From Aurantiacibacter gangjinensis (GTDB lineage: Bacteria; Pseudomonadota; Alphaproteobacteria; Sphingomonadales; Sphingomonadaceae), in contig NZ_CP018097.1 in NCBI RefSeq assembly GCF_001886695.1, positions 124,001-188,000 of the forward strand: 64,000 nt of DNA, in the 5' to 3' direction. The translations under genes were made by a program, and so were the position numbers. How positions within the stretch are numbered: the stretch's first letter is position 1; every line of letters starts with the position of its first letter. A model generated the notes under the pieces. It was not told the origin of the DNA and did not search any database. It saw only the letters and a list, made by a program, of their open reading frames with translations. Positions 52,249-62,852 of this stretch are shown here, one piece after another.

Positions 52249-53162
52249 CAGCCGTCCTCCTCTTGCAATTCCAGTTCCTGCGCCTCTGCCCGGCCCGGCA
52301 CGCGCATATACATGCGCGGCGGATTGCGCATATCGAAGCTGACGACTTCGCCGCCGATCAGGCGATGCACGCCATCGGCCTGCGCAAAGCTGATAAGCGC
52401 GGCGGCAGCGCGATCCTCACCCTCTGGCAGGGCAAGGCGCTGGTCGGTCTCGAACGTCAGGTTCCAGCGGCGATTGCCGACATATTCTGCGCCTTTCACG
52501 CGCGGCTTCAATGCCGGGGCAGCGTCCAGCAGCGTTTCAAGCGCCTCGACCTGCGCCTGCGCGCCCGGTCCTTCGATCAGCAGATAGTCTTCGGCAGCGG
52601 CGGCCGAGATCGCTTCCAGTTCGACGCCGGTGGGGTCGATCAGCATCAGCCGGTCGGCGCGGCGCAGCACGGCATGTGGCTCCCGCTCGATGATGTCGAC
52701 CACTAGCCTGTCCGGCAGCTGACGCGATACGCGCGCATCCTGCACCCAAGGCAGCGTCAGCAAATCCTCCCGCAGCGCCTCGGTATCGACGCGGGTCATG
52801 GCGAGATTCTGCTGGCCGAAGGCGCGCTCATGCACCAGCATCTCGTTCATTCGGTCGGTGCCCTGCACCGTGACGCCCTGCAATTTGTAGCCCGCATTGC
52901 TGGCCATATCCGCGAACCTGTCCGATGCGACCGCCGTTGCGCCGGAGATGTTGGCAATGAAAATGGCGAACGCCACCGCGCCGCCAAGAATAAGCAGCGT
53001 GAAGGTCTTTTGCAGCTGTTCTTCGGTGAATGGCAGCATGCCCAAAGCGCGCCCGAGGATGGATTGGCCGGTATTACGCGCGCTGCGAACCTTGCGGCTG
53101 GTGCCCGCCTTGCGCGCCTGCCGCCGCACGCCCTGGGTATTGCGCGTGTTCTTCCTAGCCAT
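52248..53162 (-). CDS. ftsQ: Cell-division protein FtsQ
   Basis: A bitopic divisome protein. From ATG 53162 it has 304 residues: a very basic cytoplasmic N-terminus (ARKNTRNTQGVRRQARKAGT), one span near 58-78, a POTRA domain with LQGVTVQGTDRMNEMLV and the beta domain. An alternative start at 53192 lies inside ddl. It overlaps ddl by eight bases and touches ftsA by one base. Confidence 0.92.
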   Translation of the reverse strand: MARKNTRNTQGVRRQARKAGTSRKVRSARNTGQSILGRALGMLPFTEEQLQKTFTLLILGGAVAFAIFIANISGATAVASDRFADMASNAGYKLQGVTVQGTDRMNEMLVHERAFGQQNLAMTRVDTEALREDLLTLPWVQDARVSRQLPDRLVVDIIEREPHAVLRRADRLMLIDPTGVELEAISAAAAEDYLLIEGPGAQAQVEALETLLDAAPALKPRVKGAEYVGNRRWNLTFETDQRLALPEGEDRAAAALISFAQADGVHRLIGGEVVSFDMRNPPRMYMRVPGRAEAQELELQEEDG

Positions 53163-54120
53163 CAGGAAGCTTTCCGGCGCGCCGCAGCGCATCCTCCACG
53201 ATCATCTCGCACAGTTCGGGATATTCGATGCCGCAACCGCGCGCCTGTTCGGGTACGAGGCTGAGCGGTGTCATTCCTGGCTGGGTGTTCGTTTCCAGCA
53301 GGAAGAGGCCATCCTCGCCGCGCTCGTCATCGTAGCGATAGTCGGAGCGCGAGACGCCTTTGCAGCCGAGCCGTTTGTGCGCCTGCATCGCATATTCGAG
53401 GCACAATCGCTCGACCTCTGGCGGAAGGTCGGCGGGGAAAATATGCTGGGTGCGGCCTTCGGTATATTTGTTCTCGTAATCGTAGAACCCGTCCGCCACG
53501 ATCAGCTCGGTCACGCCCAGAGCGCGCGGGCCCTCCGGCGTGTCGATCACGGCAGTGGTCAGTTCGCGCCCGCGGATGAATGGCTCGGCCAGCAGCGTGT
53601 CGAAATCCTGCCACGGCCCCTTTGCATCGCGCGCGATGGGGTTGCCGCAATTGCTGGTGTCTTCGACAATGGCGACGCCGACGCTGGACCCTTCATTGAC
53701 TGGCTTCAACACATAGGGCCGCGCAATCGGATCGCCTTCGTACAGCTCCTCGCTCTTTACCACACGCCCGCCCGGCATGGGGATGCCATGCGGCACCAGC
53801 GCATGCTTGGTCAGCTCTTTGTCGATGGCGATGACGGATGTCGCAAGGCCGGCATGGGTGTAAGGCACGCCCATCAGGTCGAGCATGCCTTGCACCGTGC
53901 CGTCCTCTCCCGGCGCGCCATGGAGCGCGTTGAAGACGACATCCGGCTTCGCCTCGGCGATCTTCGCCGCAACATCGCGGTCCATATCCAGCCGGGTGAC
54001 GCGGTGGCCCACGCTTTCCAGCGCATCGGCCACGCCTTTGCCGGACATGAGCGAAACCTCGCGCTCATTCGCCCAGCCGCCCATCAGGACAAGCACGTGG
54101 AGGGGATCGAGCCGCGCCAT
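53155..54120 (-). CDS. ddl: D-alanine-D-alanine ligase
   Basis: The enzyme makes the D-Ala-D-Ala end of the peptidoglycan stem peptide, using ATP. From ATG 54120 it has 321 residues. Signature parts are VLMGGWANEREVSLMSG, FNALHGAPGEDGTVQG, VLKPVNEGSSVGV and LLETNTQPGMTPLSLVPEQA. Start overlaps the murB stop by one base (TAATG). Confidence 0.95.
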   Translation of the reverse strand: MARLDPLHVLVLMGGWANEREVSLMSGKGVADALESVGHRVTRLDMDRDVAAKIAEAKPDVVFNALHGAPGEDGTVQGMLDLMGVPYTHAGLATSVIAIDKELTKHALVPHGIPMPGGRVVKSEELYEGDPIARPYVLKPVNEGSSVGVAIVEDTSNCGNPIARDAKGPWQDFDTLLAEPFIRGRELTTAVIDTPEGPRALGVTELIVADGFYDYENKYTEGRTQHIFPADLPPEVERLCLEYAMQAHKRLGCKGVSRSDYRYDDERGEDGLFLLETNTQPGMTPLSLVPEQARGCGIEYPELCEMIVEDALRRAGKLPDG

Positions 54121-55076
54121 TAGGGCCGCCCCACCCGCTTGATTTCCCATTCAAGCGCGACGCCGGATGTCTCGGCCACGCGTCGGCGCACTTCCTCGCC
54201 GAGATTCTCGATGTCGGAGCTGGTCGCCTCGCCGGTATTGATGAGGAAATTGGTGTGCTTCTCGCTCACCTGAGCCCCGCCGATCTGCAAGCCGCGGCAC
54301 CCGGCCTCATCCACCAGCTTCCACGCCTTGCCGCCTTCTGGGTTCTTGAAAGTCGAGCCGCCCGTCTTGGTGCGCAGCGGCTGCGAATTCTCGCGCTCGT
54401 CCGCAATCCGGTCCATTTCCGCGCCGATCTCTTCCGGATCGCCCGCCTCGCCCTTGAAGCGCGCGGCGACGACGATGGCACCATCGGTCAGGCGCGAATG
54501 GCGATAGCTGTATTCAAGATCGGCCACCGGCAGGGTGACGAGATCGCCGCCCGGCATCACCACGTCGCAATCGACGAGGATGTCCGCCACCTCGCGGCCA
54601 TAGGCGCCGCCATTCATGCGTACGAACCCGCCCACCGTGCCGGGGATACCGCGCAGGAATTCCATGCCCGCAATGCCTGCATCGCGCGCTGTGCTGGCCA
54701 CCAGGATACCCGGCGTCCCGCCGCCGCATTCCACCACGTGTTCGCGCTTCACTTCAACCGTGGAAAAGGGTTTGCCCAGCCGCACAACCACGCCGGGAAC
54801 GCCGCCATCGCGGATGATGAGATTGCTGCCGAGGCCCAACGCCATCACCGGCGTGCCCGGCTCCAGCGCAGCCATGAATGTTGTCAGGTCGTCAAGATCG
54901 GCAGGCTCGAACAGCCAGTCCGCCGCACCGCCGCTTTTGAACCAGACCAGCTTGGCGAGCGGCGCATTGCGCTTCAGATCACCGCGCACATCGAAAGGCA
55001 CATCGCCCGAGGGGCCACTGCCTTCTTCGGAGCCCGGCGCGCCTTCGGTCCAGAAATAATCGCCCGGCTGGATCAT
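54120..55076 (-). CDS. murB: UDP-N-acetylenolpyruvoylglucosamine reductase
   Basis: A flavoenzyme that makes UDP-MurNAc. From ATG 55076 it has 318 residues. FAD-binding [40 protein letters not shown] and [20 protein letters not shown] are typical of the type II form. It overlaps murC by four bases (ATGA). The N-terminal 30 residues are an acidic extension. Confidence 0.95.
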   Translation of the reverse strand: MIQPGDYFWTEGAPGSEEGSGPSGDVPFDVRGDLKRNAPLAKLVWFKSGGAADWLFEPADLDDLTTFMAALEPGTPVMALGLGSNLIIRDGGVPGVVVRLGKPFSTVEVKREHVVECGGGTPGILVASTARDAGIAGMEFLRGIPGTVGGFVRMNGGAYGREVADILVDCDVVMPGGDLVTLPVADLEYSYRHSRLTDGAIVVAARFKGEAGDPEEIGAEMDRIADERENSQPLRTKTGGSTFKNPEGGKAWKLVDEAGCRGLQIGGAQVSEKHTNFLINTGEATSSDIENLGEEVRRRVAETSGVALEWEIKRVGRP

Positions 55077-56506
55077 GCTGCATCTCCCGCGCGGAATTTC
55101 GCGACATCCGCCGCCAGCCCCGCCGCCCATTTCGTGATATCGCCCGCGCCGAGGCACACGACCATGTCGCCCGGTGCCAGTTCGGCGGACAGCTTTTGCG
55201 CGAGGTCGGATGGCCCCTCCACCGCCTCTGCATGGCGGTGCCCACGCGCTTTGAGCCCGGCGACGAGAGCGTGCTCGTCTACGCCGTGGATGGGCTCTTC
55301 ACCCGCCGGATAGACCGGTGCGGCATAGACGAGGTCGGCATCTCCGAACGCGCCTTGAAAGTCTTCGAGAAGGTCGCGAAGGCGGGTGTATCGATGAGGC
55401 TGGACCACCCCGACGACCCGGCCCGAGGCTGCATCGCGCGCTGCAGACAGCACGGCGCGGATTTCCACCGGATGATGCGCATAGTCGTCGATCACCTTCA
55501 CGCCGATATCCGCGCCGAGGTCTATATCGCCGACATGGCTGAAGCGGCGCTTGACCCCGCCGAAGCGGGAGAAACCGGCACGGATCGCATCGGCATCGCA
55601 GCCCATTTCCAGCGCCACGGCGATGGCGGCGAGCGCGTTTTGCACATTGTGCTGGCCCGGCATCGGCAGCGAAATCCCGTCGACCCGCACTTCGCTCCCA
55701 TCGCGGCTGCGCTGCACGGCATCGAAGCGCGTTACCGCGCCATCGGGCGTCACGTTCTCCGCGCGCTGATCGGCATGGCTGGAAAAGCCGTAGGTGATGA
55801 CGCGCCTGTCGCGCACCTTGGCGATCACGTTCTGCACTTCGGGATGGTCGATGCACAGCACTGCCGCGCCGTAGAACGGCACGTTTTCGATAAACTGCAC
55901 GAAGGCATCCTTCACCGCATCGAAACTGCCATAATGGTCGAGATGCTCGGGATCGATATTGGTAACGACGGCGATGGTGCCATCGAGCCGCAGGAAGCTG
56001 CCATCGCTTTCGTCGGCCTCCACCACCATCCATTCGCTGTCGCCGAGACGCGCATTGGAACCGTAGCTTTCGATGATGCCGCCATTGATGACCGTGGGGT
56101 CTACCCCGCCAGCATCCAGCAGCGCGGCGACCATGCTGGTCGTGGTTGTTTTGCCGTGCGTGCCAGCGACCGCGACGGTCTTTTTCAGCCGCATCAATTC
56201 TGCGAGCATTTCCGCGCGGCGCACCACCGGCACGCGGTTTTCCAGTGCCAAAGCTACTTCGGGATTGGTGCGCTTCACAGCAGTCGAAGTCACGACGACC
56301 GCTGCATCGCCCAGATTGCCCTCGTCATGTCCGATATGCACGGTGATGCCCGCCTCGCGCAGCGCCTCAACGCGCGGGCTTTCGTTAAGGTCGCTGCCTT
56401 GCACGCTATAGCCGAGATTGTGCATCACTTCGGCAATGCCGGACATGCCGATGCCGCCAATGCCGACGAAGTGGATCGTGCCGATATCTGTGCCGACGCC
56501 TTTCAT
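55073..56506 (-). CDS. murC: UDP-N-acetylmuramate-L-alanine ligase
   Basis: First amino-acid ligase of the stem peptide. From ATG 56506 it has 477 residues. N-terminal Rossmann-like [20 protein letters not shown]-binding [13 protein letters not shown] near residue 113, [10 protein letters not shown] and [12 protein letters not shown] are family hallmarks. It overlaps murG and murB by four bases each. Confidence 0.96.
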   Translation of the reverse strand: MKGVGTDIGTIHFVGIGGIGMSGIAEVMHNLGYSVQGSDLNESPRVEALREAGITVHIGHDEGNLGDAAVVVTSTAVKRTNPEVALALENRVPVVRRAEMLAELMRLKKTVAVAGTHGKTTTTSMVAALLDAGGVDPTVINGGIIESYGSNARLGDSEWMVVEADESDGSFLRLDGTIAVVTNIDPEHLDHYGSFDAVKDAFVQFIENVPFYGAAVLCIDHPEVQNVIAKVRDRRVITYGFSSHADQRAENVTPDGAVTRFDAVQRSRDGSEVRVDGISLPMPGQHNVQNALAAIAVALEMGCDADAIRAGFSRFGGVKRRFSHVGDIDLGADIGVKVIDDYAHHPVEIRAVLSAARDAASGRVVGVVQPHRYTRLRDLLEDFQGAFGDADLVYAAPVYPAGEEPIHGVDEHALVAGLKARGHRHAEAVEGPSDLAQKLSAELAPGDMVVCLGAGDITKWAAGLAADVAKFRAGDAA

Positions 56507-57705
56507 TCGGCCCGCTCCCGCGCTGCACCCTGTCCCGCTTCGATACCCTGCGTCGCCGCGCGCGCATTGTTCGCGCCGACGCGGATAACGTCCATCATGT
56601 CCGCCCCGCCGAAACTTTCCACCAAGTCCGCAAGGTCGCTCGCCGCGTTGGGCCGCCCGCAATTCCACGCCGCATGGGCGGCATTGGCGAGTGTTTCGGG
56701 CCGCTGCGCCATGGCGTTGATTTGCTTGGCCAGTTCCTTCGCCGTGAAAGCCTGCTGTCGGATCGACCGTGCACCGCCCGCTTTCACCACTTCGCGCGTA
56801 TTGGCCGCCTGGTGATCGTCCGTCGCAATAGGCAGCGGTACGAGAATGGCCGGGCGGCCGACAGCGGTTAGCTCTCCGATGGTCGAAGCACCCGCGCGCC
56901 CGATAAAGAGATGCGTATCGGCCAGACGGGCGGCCATATCCTCGAAATAGGTCGCCAATTCGGCGGGAATATCGTGATTGGCATAGCGCTCTCGCACCGC
57001 GTCCAGATCTTCAGGCCGACATTGCTGCGTCACCTGCAAGCGGCTGCGCAGCGCAGGGGCGAGCATTGAGAGGCCATCGGGCACGATTTCGCTCAGCACG
57101 CGCGCGCCCTGACTACCGCCGGTCACCAGCACACGGAAAATACCGTCGTCGGTGAACGGCGGAAACGGCTCGTCTCGCAGAGCCAGCACGCGCGGGCGCA
57201 CCGGGTTGCCGACGAGCGCGGTCTTCACTTCATACTTCGCCTTCAGCCGGTCGACATCGGGATAGGACAGCGCAATGGCATTCACCCGCCCCGCCATCAG
57301 ACGATTGACGCGCCCCAGCACGGCGTTCTGTTCATGCACGACGGTGGGGATATCCATGCTCTGCGCGCCCAGCAGGGCAGGAAGCGCAGGATAACCGCCA
57401 AAGCCGATGACGGCGCTCGGCTGAAAATTTTCGTAGAGTCGCTTGGCCATGCCGCGCCCGTCCCACACGGCCTTCAGCGCCGCGAACCAGCGTAGCGGGT
57501 TCTTGCCGAAACGGCCTGCGGGCAGCACGTGAGCGGGCAGGAAATCGGGCTTGCCGGGAATGGCAGCGCCGCGCTCGTCCGTGATCAGCGCCACGTGATG
57601 GCCGCGCCGCTCCAGCTCCGCGGCCAGCGCGAAAGCGGGCGTCAAGTGGCCGCCAGTCCCGCCGGCGGCGAGCACGAAATGGCGCGAAGATGCAGGCGTA
57701 TTCAT
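56503..57705 (-). CDS. murG: UDP-GlcNAc-undecaprenyl-PP-MurNAc-pentapeptide transferase
   Basis: Adds GlcNAc to lipid I to make lipid II on the cytoplasmic face of the membrane. From ATG 57705 it has 400 residues. [18 protein letters not shown] (G loop), [26 protein letters not shown] and [14 protein letters not shown] are all present. It is somewhat longer at the C-terminus than E. coli MurG. Overlaps with ftsW and murC are four bases each. Confidence 0.96.
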   Translation of the reverse strand: MNTPASSRHFVLAAGGTGGHLTPAFALAAELERRGHHVALITDERGAAIPGKPDFLPAHVLPAGRFGKNPLRWFAALKAVWDGRGMAKRLYENFQPSAVIGFGGYPALPALLGAQSMDIPTVVHEQNAVLGRVNRLMAGRVNAIALSYPDVDRLKAKYEVKTALVGNPVRPRVLALRDEPFPPFTDDGIFRVLVTGGSQGARVLSEIVPDGLSMLAPALRSRLQVTQQCRPEDLDAVRERYANHDIPAELATYFEDMAARLADTHLFIGRAGASTIGELTAVGRPAILVPLPIATDDHQAANTREVVKAGGARSIRQQAFTAKELAKQINAMAQRPETLANAAHAAWNCGRPNAASDLADLVESFGGADMMDVIRVGANNARAATQGIEAGQGAARERAE

Positions 57706-58940
57706 GCCTTCAGGTCCTTTTCCGGCACACCCTTTTCCAGCGTATCGCGCAGGTCGAACTTGTCGCGCGCCAGATACGGGTTGCGCCGCGTGACTGCCAG
57801 CAGCAGGCCGATGGTGAAACACTGCGCTATTGTCGACGATCCGCCATAACTCACCAAGGGCAATGTCATGCCCTTGCTGGGGAAAAGCTGCAGATTGACC
57901 ATGATATTGATGAAAGCCTGCCCGCCGAACATGGCGACGAGGCCGCTGGCGGCGAGGATGATGAACAGCCGGTCCTCATCCATCAGGCGGATCAGCACGC
58001 GCAGCAGGATGGCGAGATAGAGGATCACCACGATGGCGCAGACCATCAGGCCCAACTCTTCCCCGATGACGGAGAAAATGTAGTCGGTATGCGCTTCGGG
58101 CAGGCGCATTTTGTTCTCGCCCAGCCAGAAACCGCTGCCGGTCCACCCACCGCCGGTCAGCGTGCGATTGGCAAGGTCGACATGGTCGAACGGCGTCGGC
58201 CCGCCGAAAAAGGCATCGATGCGGTGGCGGGCATTGTCGTAGAACAGGTATGCCGCCAGCAGCCCGGCCATGCCGCCGCCCACCAGCATGCCGATGCGTT
58301 GCAGCGGAAGGCCCGCCAGCATGACCATCACCAGCCATGTTCCGATGAAGAGCACCGCCGCGCCGAGGTTCGGCTGCAGCATCAACAGCGCCGTGATGAG
58401 GCCGACAATCGCGCCGGTAATGCCAATGACCGGCAGGCGCGCATCGCGCATCTTCCAGCTGAGGATCCACGCCATCGTTATGGCGAAGGCCGGTTTCAGG
58501 AATTCGCTGGGCTGCACGCCGAGGCCGAAGCGGATCCAGCGTTTCGCGCCGTTCACCTCATATCCGATGATCGGTACGAGGAAGAGCAGGAAAAGCATTC
58601 CGGCAGCCAGCAGAATGGAGCCGCGCCGCCAAAGCTCGCGCGGGAGCAGGCTTGTCGCCACCAGCACCATCAGGCCGAGCATTTGCCAGCGTATGTGCGC
58701 CCAGAAGAAATAGAGGTCCGGCAAAGTGATGTCTGCCGTGGAAAGGCGATGCGCGGTAGCAGGCGATGCCGCCGCGACGGCCAGCGTGCCCACCGCCATC
58801 AGCACCAGCACCAGCAGCAGCAGCACCCGGTCGATCTCGCGCCACCAGATGCGCAGTTCGCGCTTGCGATCAAGCCGCATGGCGGGTGCCCGCCGTTCGC
58901 GATCACCCTGGCGCGGGATGTAGATAGGTCGGGTCGTCAT
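57702..58940 (-). CDS. ftsW: Peptidoglycan glycosyltransferase FtsW (SEDS family)
   Basis: From ATG 58940 the protein has 412 residues and ten predicted spans. A basic cytoplasmic N-terminus of about 50 residues precedes the first. SEDS features include GAKRWIRFGLGVQPSEFLKP, AHTDYIFSVIGEELG and GLTLPLVSYGGSS-like GMTLPLVSYGGSS. It polymerises septal peptidoglycan with FtsI (not in this window). Confidence 0.95.
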   Translation of the reverse strand: MTTRPIYIPRQGDRERRAPAMRLDRKRELRIWWREIDRVLLLLVLVLMAVGTLAVAAASPATAHRLSTADITLPDLYFFWAHIRWQMLGLMVLVATSLLPRELWRRGSILLAAGMLFLLFLVPIIGYEVNGAKRWIRFGLGVQPSEFLKPAFAITMAWILSWKMRDARLPVIGITGAIVGLITALLMLQPNLGAAVLFIGTWLVMVMLAGLPLQRIGMLVGGGMAGLLAAYLFYDNARHRIDAFFGGPTPFDHVDLANRTLTGGGWTGSGFWLGENKMRLPEAHTDYIFSVIGEELGLMVCAIVVILYLAILLRVLIRLMDEDRLFIILAASGLVAMFGGQAFINIMVNLQLFPSKGMTLPLVSYGGSSTIAQCFTIGLLLAVTRRNPYLARDKFDLRDTLEKGVPEKDLKA

Positions 58941-60301
58941 GCTGCCGATCTCGTATCGAAAGCGGGGACCCCTGACAGGTTCTTGCAACCCAATTCGGTC
59001 GCGATTTCACGGAAAGCCTCGCCCCGTGCTTCGTAATCGCGGAACTGGTCGAAACTGGCGCAGGCGGGGCTCAGCAGGATGACATCGCCCGCGCCTGCAT
59101 TGTCGACCGCGCGGCGCACCGCCTCGGCCAACAGCTCGCAGCGCTCCACCTTCATGTGCGGCTCGAGCAAGCCCGCAAACATCGGACCCGCCTCGCCTAT
59201 CGTATAGGCCTTGGCGACCTTGCGGAAATGCGGCTCGCAATCGTCGAGATTGTCTTCCTTTGCCAGACCGCCGCAAATCCAGTGGATGCGCGGTTTGCCC
59301 TCCCGCTCTGGCGGATAGGCGGCCAGCGCCGGCGCGGTGGAGGCGGCATTGGTGGCCTTGCTGTCGTTCACGAACAGCACGCCGTCGCATTCGCCCAGCC
59401 GCTCCATCCGGTGCGGCAGACCGCCAAAGGTGGCGAGGCCTTCCAGCACCTGCTCGCGGGTGAGGCCCATCGATTCAGCCAGCGCGGCGGCTATCGCAGC
59501 GTTCTGCAGATTGTGCGGGCCTTGCAGGCTGGGCCAGTCGCCCTGGTGCTCCGCCCACGCACCGGTATCGACACACACCGCTTGGCTTTCGGGACGGCGA
59601 GAAGCCTCCGCCTGTTGCACGGCGCTGGTCGATGCATCGTCGCAGCCGAAGACCGCGAATTGCCACGATCCCTGCATGGCGAACAGGCGGCCCTTGGCAA
59701 AGGCATAATCGGAGAAGCTGTCATACCGGTCGAGATGGTCGGGCGAGATATTGATGAGTGCCGCCGCTTCGCAGGCCAGCCCGCGAGTCAGGTCGATCTG
59801 GAAACTGGACAACTCGAACACGTAGACGCCGCCTTCGCCTAGCGGTTCTTCGCCGAGGACGGGCAGGCCGATATTGCCACCCAGCCGCGCTTCGACACCC
59901 GCCTGCTGCAACAGGTGATAGGTCAGCGCTGTGGTGGTCGATTTGCCGTTCGTGCCGGTAATTCCGATCACGCTGTGCGCAGGCAATTCCGGGCGGGCAC
60001 GGGCGAACAGCTCTATATCGCCGATGACCGGCACGCCTGCGGCGCGCGCTTTCTCGGCTATCGGATGGGTATTGAGCGGCACGCCGGGCGATACGATGAT
60101 GGCATCGTAACCGACCAGCGGGATTTCCAGCGGATCGGCAATAGTCGTGCGGCCCGCCAGTTTCCGGCGCGGTTCTTCGCGGCGATCCCACACAGTGACT
60201 TCGGCACCGCTGGCCAGCAGGGTTTCCACAACGGCCATCCCCGACCGGGCAAGGCCGAGGACGCAGTATTTCTTTCCCTTGAAGGCCCGGGCGACGATCA
60301 C
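58937..60301 (-). CDS. murD: UDP-N-acetylmuramoyl-L-alanine-D-glutamate ligase
   Basis: Adds D-Glu to the stem peptide. The GTG at 60301 overlaps the mraY stop as GTGA, giving 454 residues. [22 protein letters not shown]-binding [14 protein letters not shown] near residue 108, ISPDHLDRY and the C-terminal [13 protein letters not shown] confirm it. Longer upstream readings overlap mraY and have no family similarity. Confidence 0.95.
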   Translation of the reverse strand: MIVARAFKGKKYCVLGLARSGMAVVETLLASGAEVTVWDRREEPRRKLAGRTTIADPLEIPLVGYDAIIVSPGVPLNTHPIAEKARAAGVPVIGDIELFARARPELPAHSVIGITGTNGKSTTTALTYHLLQQAGVEARLGGNIGLPVLGEEPLGEGGVYVFELSSFQIDLTRGLACEAAALINISPDHLDRYDSFSDYAFAKGRLFAMQGSWQFAVFGCDDASTSAVQQAEASRRPESQAVCVDTGAWAEHQGDWPSLQGPHNLQNAAIAAALAESMGLTREQVLEGLATFGGLPHRMERLGECDGVLFVNDSKATNAASTAPALAAYPPEREGKPRIHWICGGLAKEDNLDDCEPHFRKVAKAYTIGEAGPMFAGLLEPHMKVERCELLAEAVRRAVDNAGAGDVILLSPACASFDQFRDYEARGEAFREIATELGCKNLSGVPAFDTRSAA

Positions 60302-61371
60302 CGCAGCTTCAACGTGGCAAGGCCGACAACGGCCAGCACGATGGCGATGATCCAGAAGCGGATCACGACCTTGCTTTCGCTCCAGCCGAGCTGTTCGAAA
60401 TGGTGGTGGATGGGTGCCATGCGGAAGATGCGCCTTCCGGTCCGCTTGAACCAGAAGACCTGGATGATGACTGACACCGCTTCCAGCACGAAAAGGCCGC
60501 CGACGATCGCCAGCACGATCTCGTGATGGCTGGCAACCGCAATCGCGCCCAGCGCCCCGCCTAGCGCGAGCGATCCGGTGTCGCCCATGAATACGGCGGC
60601 AGGCGGCGCGTTGTACCACAGGAAAGCGAGCCCCGCCCCCATGATGGCGGCGCACATGATGGCAAGCTCGCCCGCGCCTTCGACATGCGGAATGCCAAGA
60701 TATTCGGAATAATCGACGCGGCCGACCAGATAGCAAATAAGCAGGAATGCGCCTGCCGCGATTACCACGGGCATGGTGGCGAGGCCGTCCAGACCATCCG
60801 TTAGGTTCACCGCATTGCCCGCACCTACAATCACCACGGCGGCGAAGGGATAATAGAACCAGCCCAGCGGAATGCCGTCACCGAACACGAAGGGCGTATA
60901 GAGATCGGTGCTGCCGACTTCGCCCACGATGATCCATGTGGCAACACCTGCGACCACGAATTCCGCGAGCAGCCGCACCTTGCCCGACACGCCGCGATGG
61001 CTGCGCTTGGTGACCTTGTCGTAATCGTCGAGAAAACCGATAATGCCGAAGCCTAGCGTGACTGCGAGACAGGCCCACAGGAACGGGTTGTCCAGCTCCA
61101 TCCACAGCAGCATCGAAATCGTGAGCGAGGCGAGGATCATCAGCCCGCCCATTGTGGGCGTACCGACCTTCTTCTGGTGCGATTGCGGGCCGTCGGCGCG
61201 GATCGGCTGGCCTTTGCCCTGGCGAACACGCAGCATATTGATGAAGCGCGGCCCGATGATGAGGCCGATGACCAGCGCCGTCATCATGGCGGCGCCCGCC
61301 CTGAAGGTCTGGTAGCGAATGAGGTTGAGGATCCCCTCGAAACCGAGCCATTCTGCGAGAAGATACAACAT
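60298..61371 (-). CDS. mraY: Phospho-MurNAc-pentapeptide transferase
   Basis: Makes lipid I from UDP-MurNAc-pentapeptide and undecaprenyl phosphate. From ATG 61371 it has 357 residues and ten predicted spans. [42 protein letters not shown] and [14 protein letters not shown] are conserved motifs with catalytic Asp residues. It follows murF by 11 bases. Confidence 0.96.
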   Translation of the reverse strand: MLYLLAEWLGFEGILNLIRYQTFRAGAAMMTALVIGLIIGPRFINMLRVRQGKGQPIRADGPQSHQKKVGTPTMGGLMILASLTISMLLWMELDNPFLWACLAVTLGFGIIGFLDDYDKVTKRSHRGVSGKVRLLAEFVVAGVATWIIVGEVGSTDLYTPFVFGDGIPLGWFYYPFAAVVIVGAGNAVNLTDGLDGLATMPVVIAAGAFLLICYLVGRVDYSEYLGIPHVEGAGELAIMCAAIMGAGLAFLWYNAPPAAVFMGDTGSLALGGALGAIAVASHHEIVLAIVGGLFVLEAVSVIIQVFWFKRTGRRIFRMAPIHHHFEQLGWSESKVVIRFWIIAIVLAVVGLATLKLR

Positions 61372-61382
61372 GGATGCGCGCG

Positions 61383-62852
61383 TCAGCCCTCCGGGCGAGT
61401 GAAATGGTCCACTACGCGGGCAAGGCCTACCGAGTTGGAACCCTTCACCAGCACAGCGTCCCCGCCTGTCAGGCCAAACTCCTGCAAGGCGGCGATCGCC
61501 TCGCCCGCATTCTCGCAATGGGCAAAGGGAACCGTCTTGCCAAGCGCGCCGGATGCGCCTTTCCCCATTTCCTGCGCAAGGGCGCGCATCTCGTCGCCCA
61601 CCAGCACCGCATAATCGACATCGGCTGCCGACACGTGGCTGGCAAGCTGGGCGTGGAACTTCGGCGCGAAATCGCCAAGTTCCTTCATGCTGCCCAGCAC
61701 GACGATGCGCCGCGTGGCGGGCGTCTGCCCCAGCTGTGCCAGCGTGGCGCGCATGGAAGCGGGATTGGCATTGTAGCTTTCGTCGATCAGCAGGGCATGG
61801 CCGCCCGGCACCTTCGCCCGGCTGCGCGCACCGCGACCCTTGAGGCCGCCCATCTCGGCAAGAGCGAGGCCCGCCGCGCCCAGATCGCCGCCTACGGCAT
61901 GGACTGCGGCCATCACGCACAGCGCATTGTCGATCCAGTGTTCGCCCGGCTCTGCCACGGTGAAGCATAGCCGCATTTCGCCCATGGCGGCCGTTACCAG
62001 CGATCCGCCATTCCCATCGGGCACGGCATCCAGCAGGCGCATATCGGCTCGCGGATTGCGTCCAAAACTGATGATCTTCGCGCCCAGCGTTTCGGCAGCG
62101 GCGCGCAGGCGCGGCGTCCATTCGAGGTCTGCCGGGATCACGGCGGTGCCGCCCGGCTCCAGCCCTTCGAAGATCTCCGCCTTGGCGTCGGCGATCGCCT
62201 CCATGCTGCCGAGGTTCTCGATATGGGCGGGCGCAAGCGTAGTGATGACGGCGACGTGCGGGCGGACCTGCCCGGTCAGGCCGCGAATTTCGTTCGCATG
62301 GTTCATACCCATCTCGAACACACCGAACTTGCTGCGCGCGGCCATGCGAGAGAGGCTTAGCGGCACGCCGACATGGTTGTTATAGCTGCGCACGCTGCGA
62401 TGCGCCGCGCCTCTGCCGGCGCGCTCCAGCGCGGTGAAGATGGCTTCCTTCACGCCCGTCTTGCCGACCGATCCTGTGACACCGACAATGCGTGCCGAAA
62501 CCCGCTGGCGCGCCGCCTTGGCGAGCGCATGCAATGCGGCGGTGGTGTCGGCGACGCGGACGTGCGGGTAGTCCACCTCGCGGTCGGTGATGGCGGCCGC
62601 CGCGCCATTGGCGAAGGCTGCATCGAGGAAGCGATGGCCGTCCATCGCTTCGCCTTTCAGCGCTACAAACAGGTCGCCCGAGCGCACATCGCGGCTGTCC
62701 ATTTCGACGCCGCTAACCTGAAATTCACCATAAGCGGTCCCACCTGTCGCGGCCGCGATCTCGGCAGACGTCCACAGGGCGAGGCGCTGCGCATCACGGT
62801 CAATGCCCTTCTCGCTTCTGGGCCAACGCATGGTCTTCAGCAGCGCGCTCAT
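61383..62852 (-). CDS. murF: UDP-MurNAc-tripeptide-D-alanyl-D-alanine ligase
   Basis: Adds D-Ala-D-Ala to complete the stem peptide. From ATG 62852 it has 489 residues. [15 protein letters not shown] (ATP loop), [10 protein letters not shown] and [18 protein letters not shown] are family hallmarks. It overlaps murE by four bases (ATGA). Confidence 0.95.
   Translation of the reverse strand: MSALLKTMRWPRSEKGIDRDAQRLALWTSAEIAAATGGTAYGEFQVSGVEMDSRDVRSGDLFVALKGEAMDGHRFLDAAFANGAAAAITDREVDYPHVRVADTTAALHALAKAARQRVSARIVGVTGSVGKTGVKEAIFTALERAGRGAAHRSVRSYNNHVGVPLSLSRMAARSKFGVFEMGMNHANEIRGLTGQVRPHVAVITTLAPAHIENLGSMEAIADAKAEIFEGLEPGGTAVIPADLEWTPRLRAAAETLGAKIISFGRNPRADMRLLDAVPDGNGGSLVTAAMGEMRLCFTVAEPGEHWIDNALCVMAAVHAVGGDLGAAGLALAEMGGLKGRGARSRAKVPGGHALLIDESYNANPASMRATLAQLGQTPATRRIVVLGSMKELGDFAPKFHAQLASHVSAADVDYAVLVGDEMRALAQEMGKGASGALGKTVPFAHCENAGEAIAALQEFGLTGGDAVLVKGSNSVGLARVVDHFTRPEG

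Noticed and set aside
55196-56815. 539-codon frame opposite murC and murG
   Set aside because: It covers conserved cell-wall genes; no family features in the frame itself.
57690-59036. 448-codon frame opposite ftsW
   Set aside because: Very rich in Gln, His and Ala as expected for the antisense of a membrane protein; ftsW is certain.
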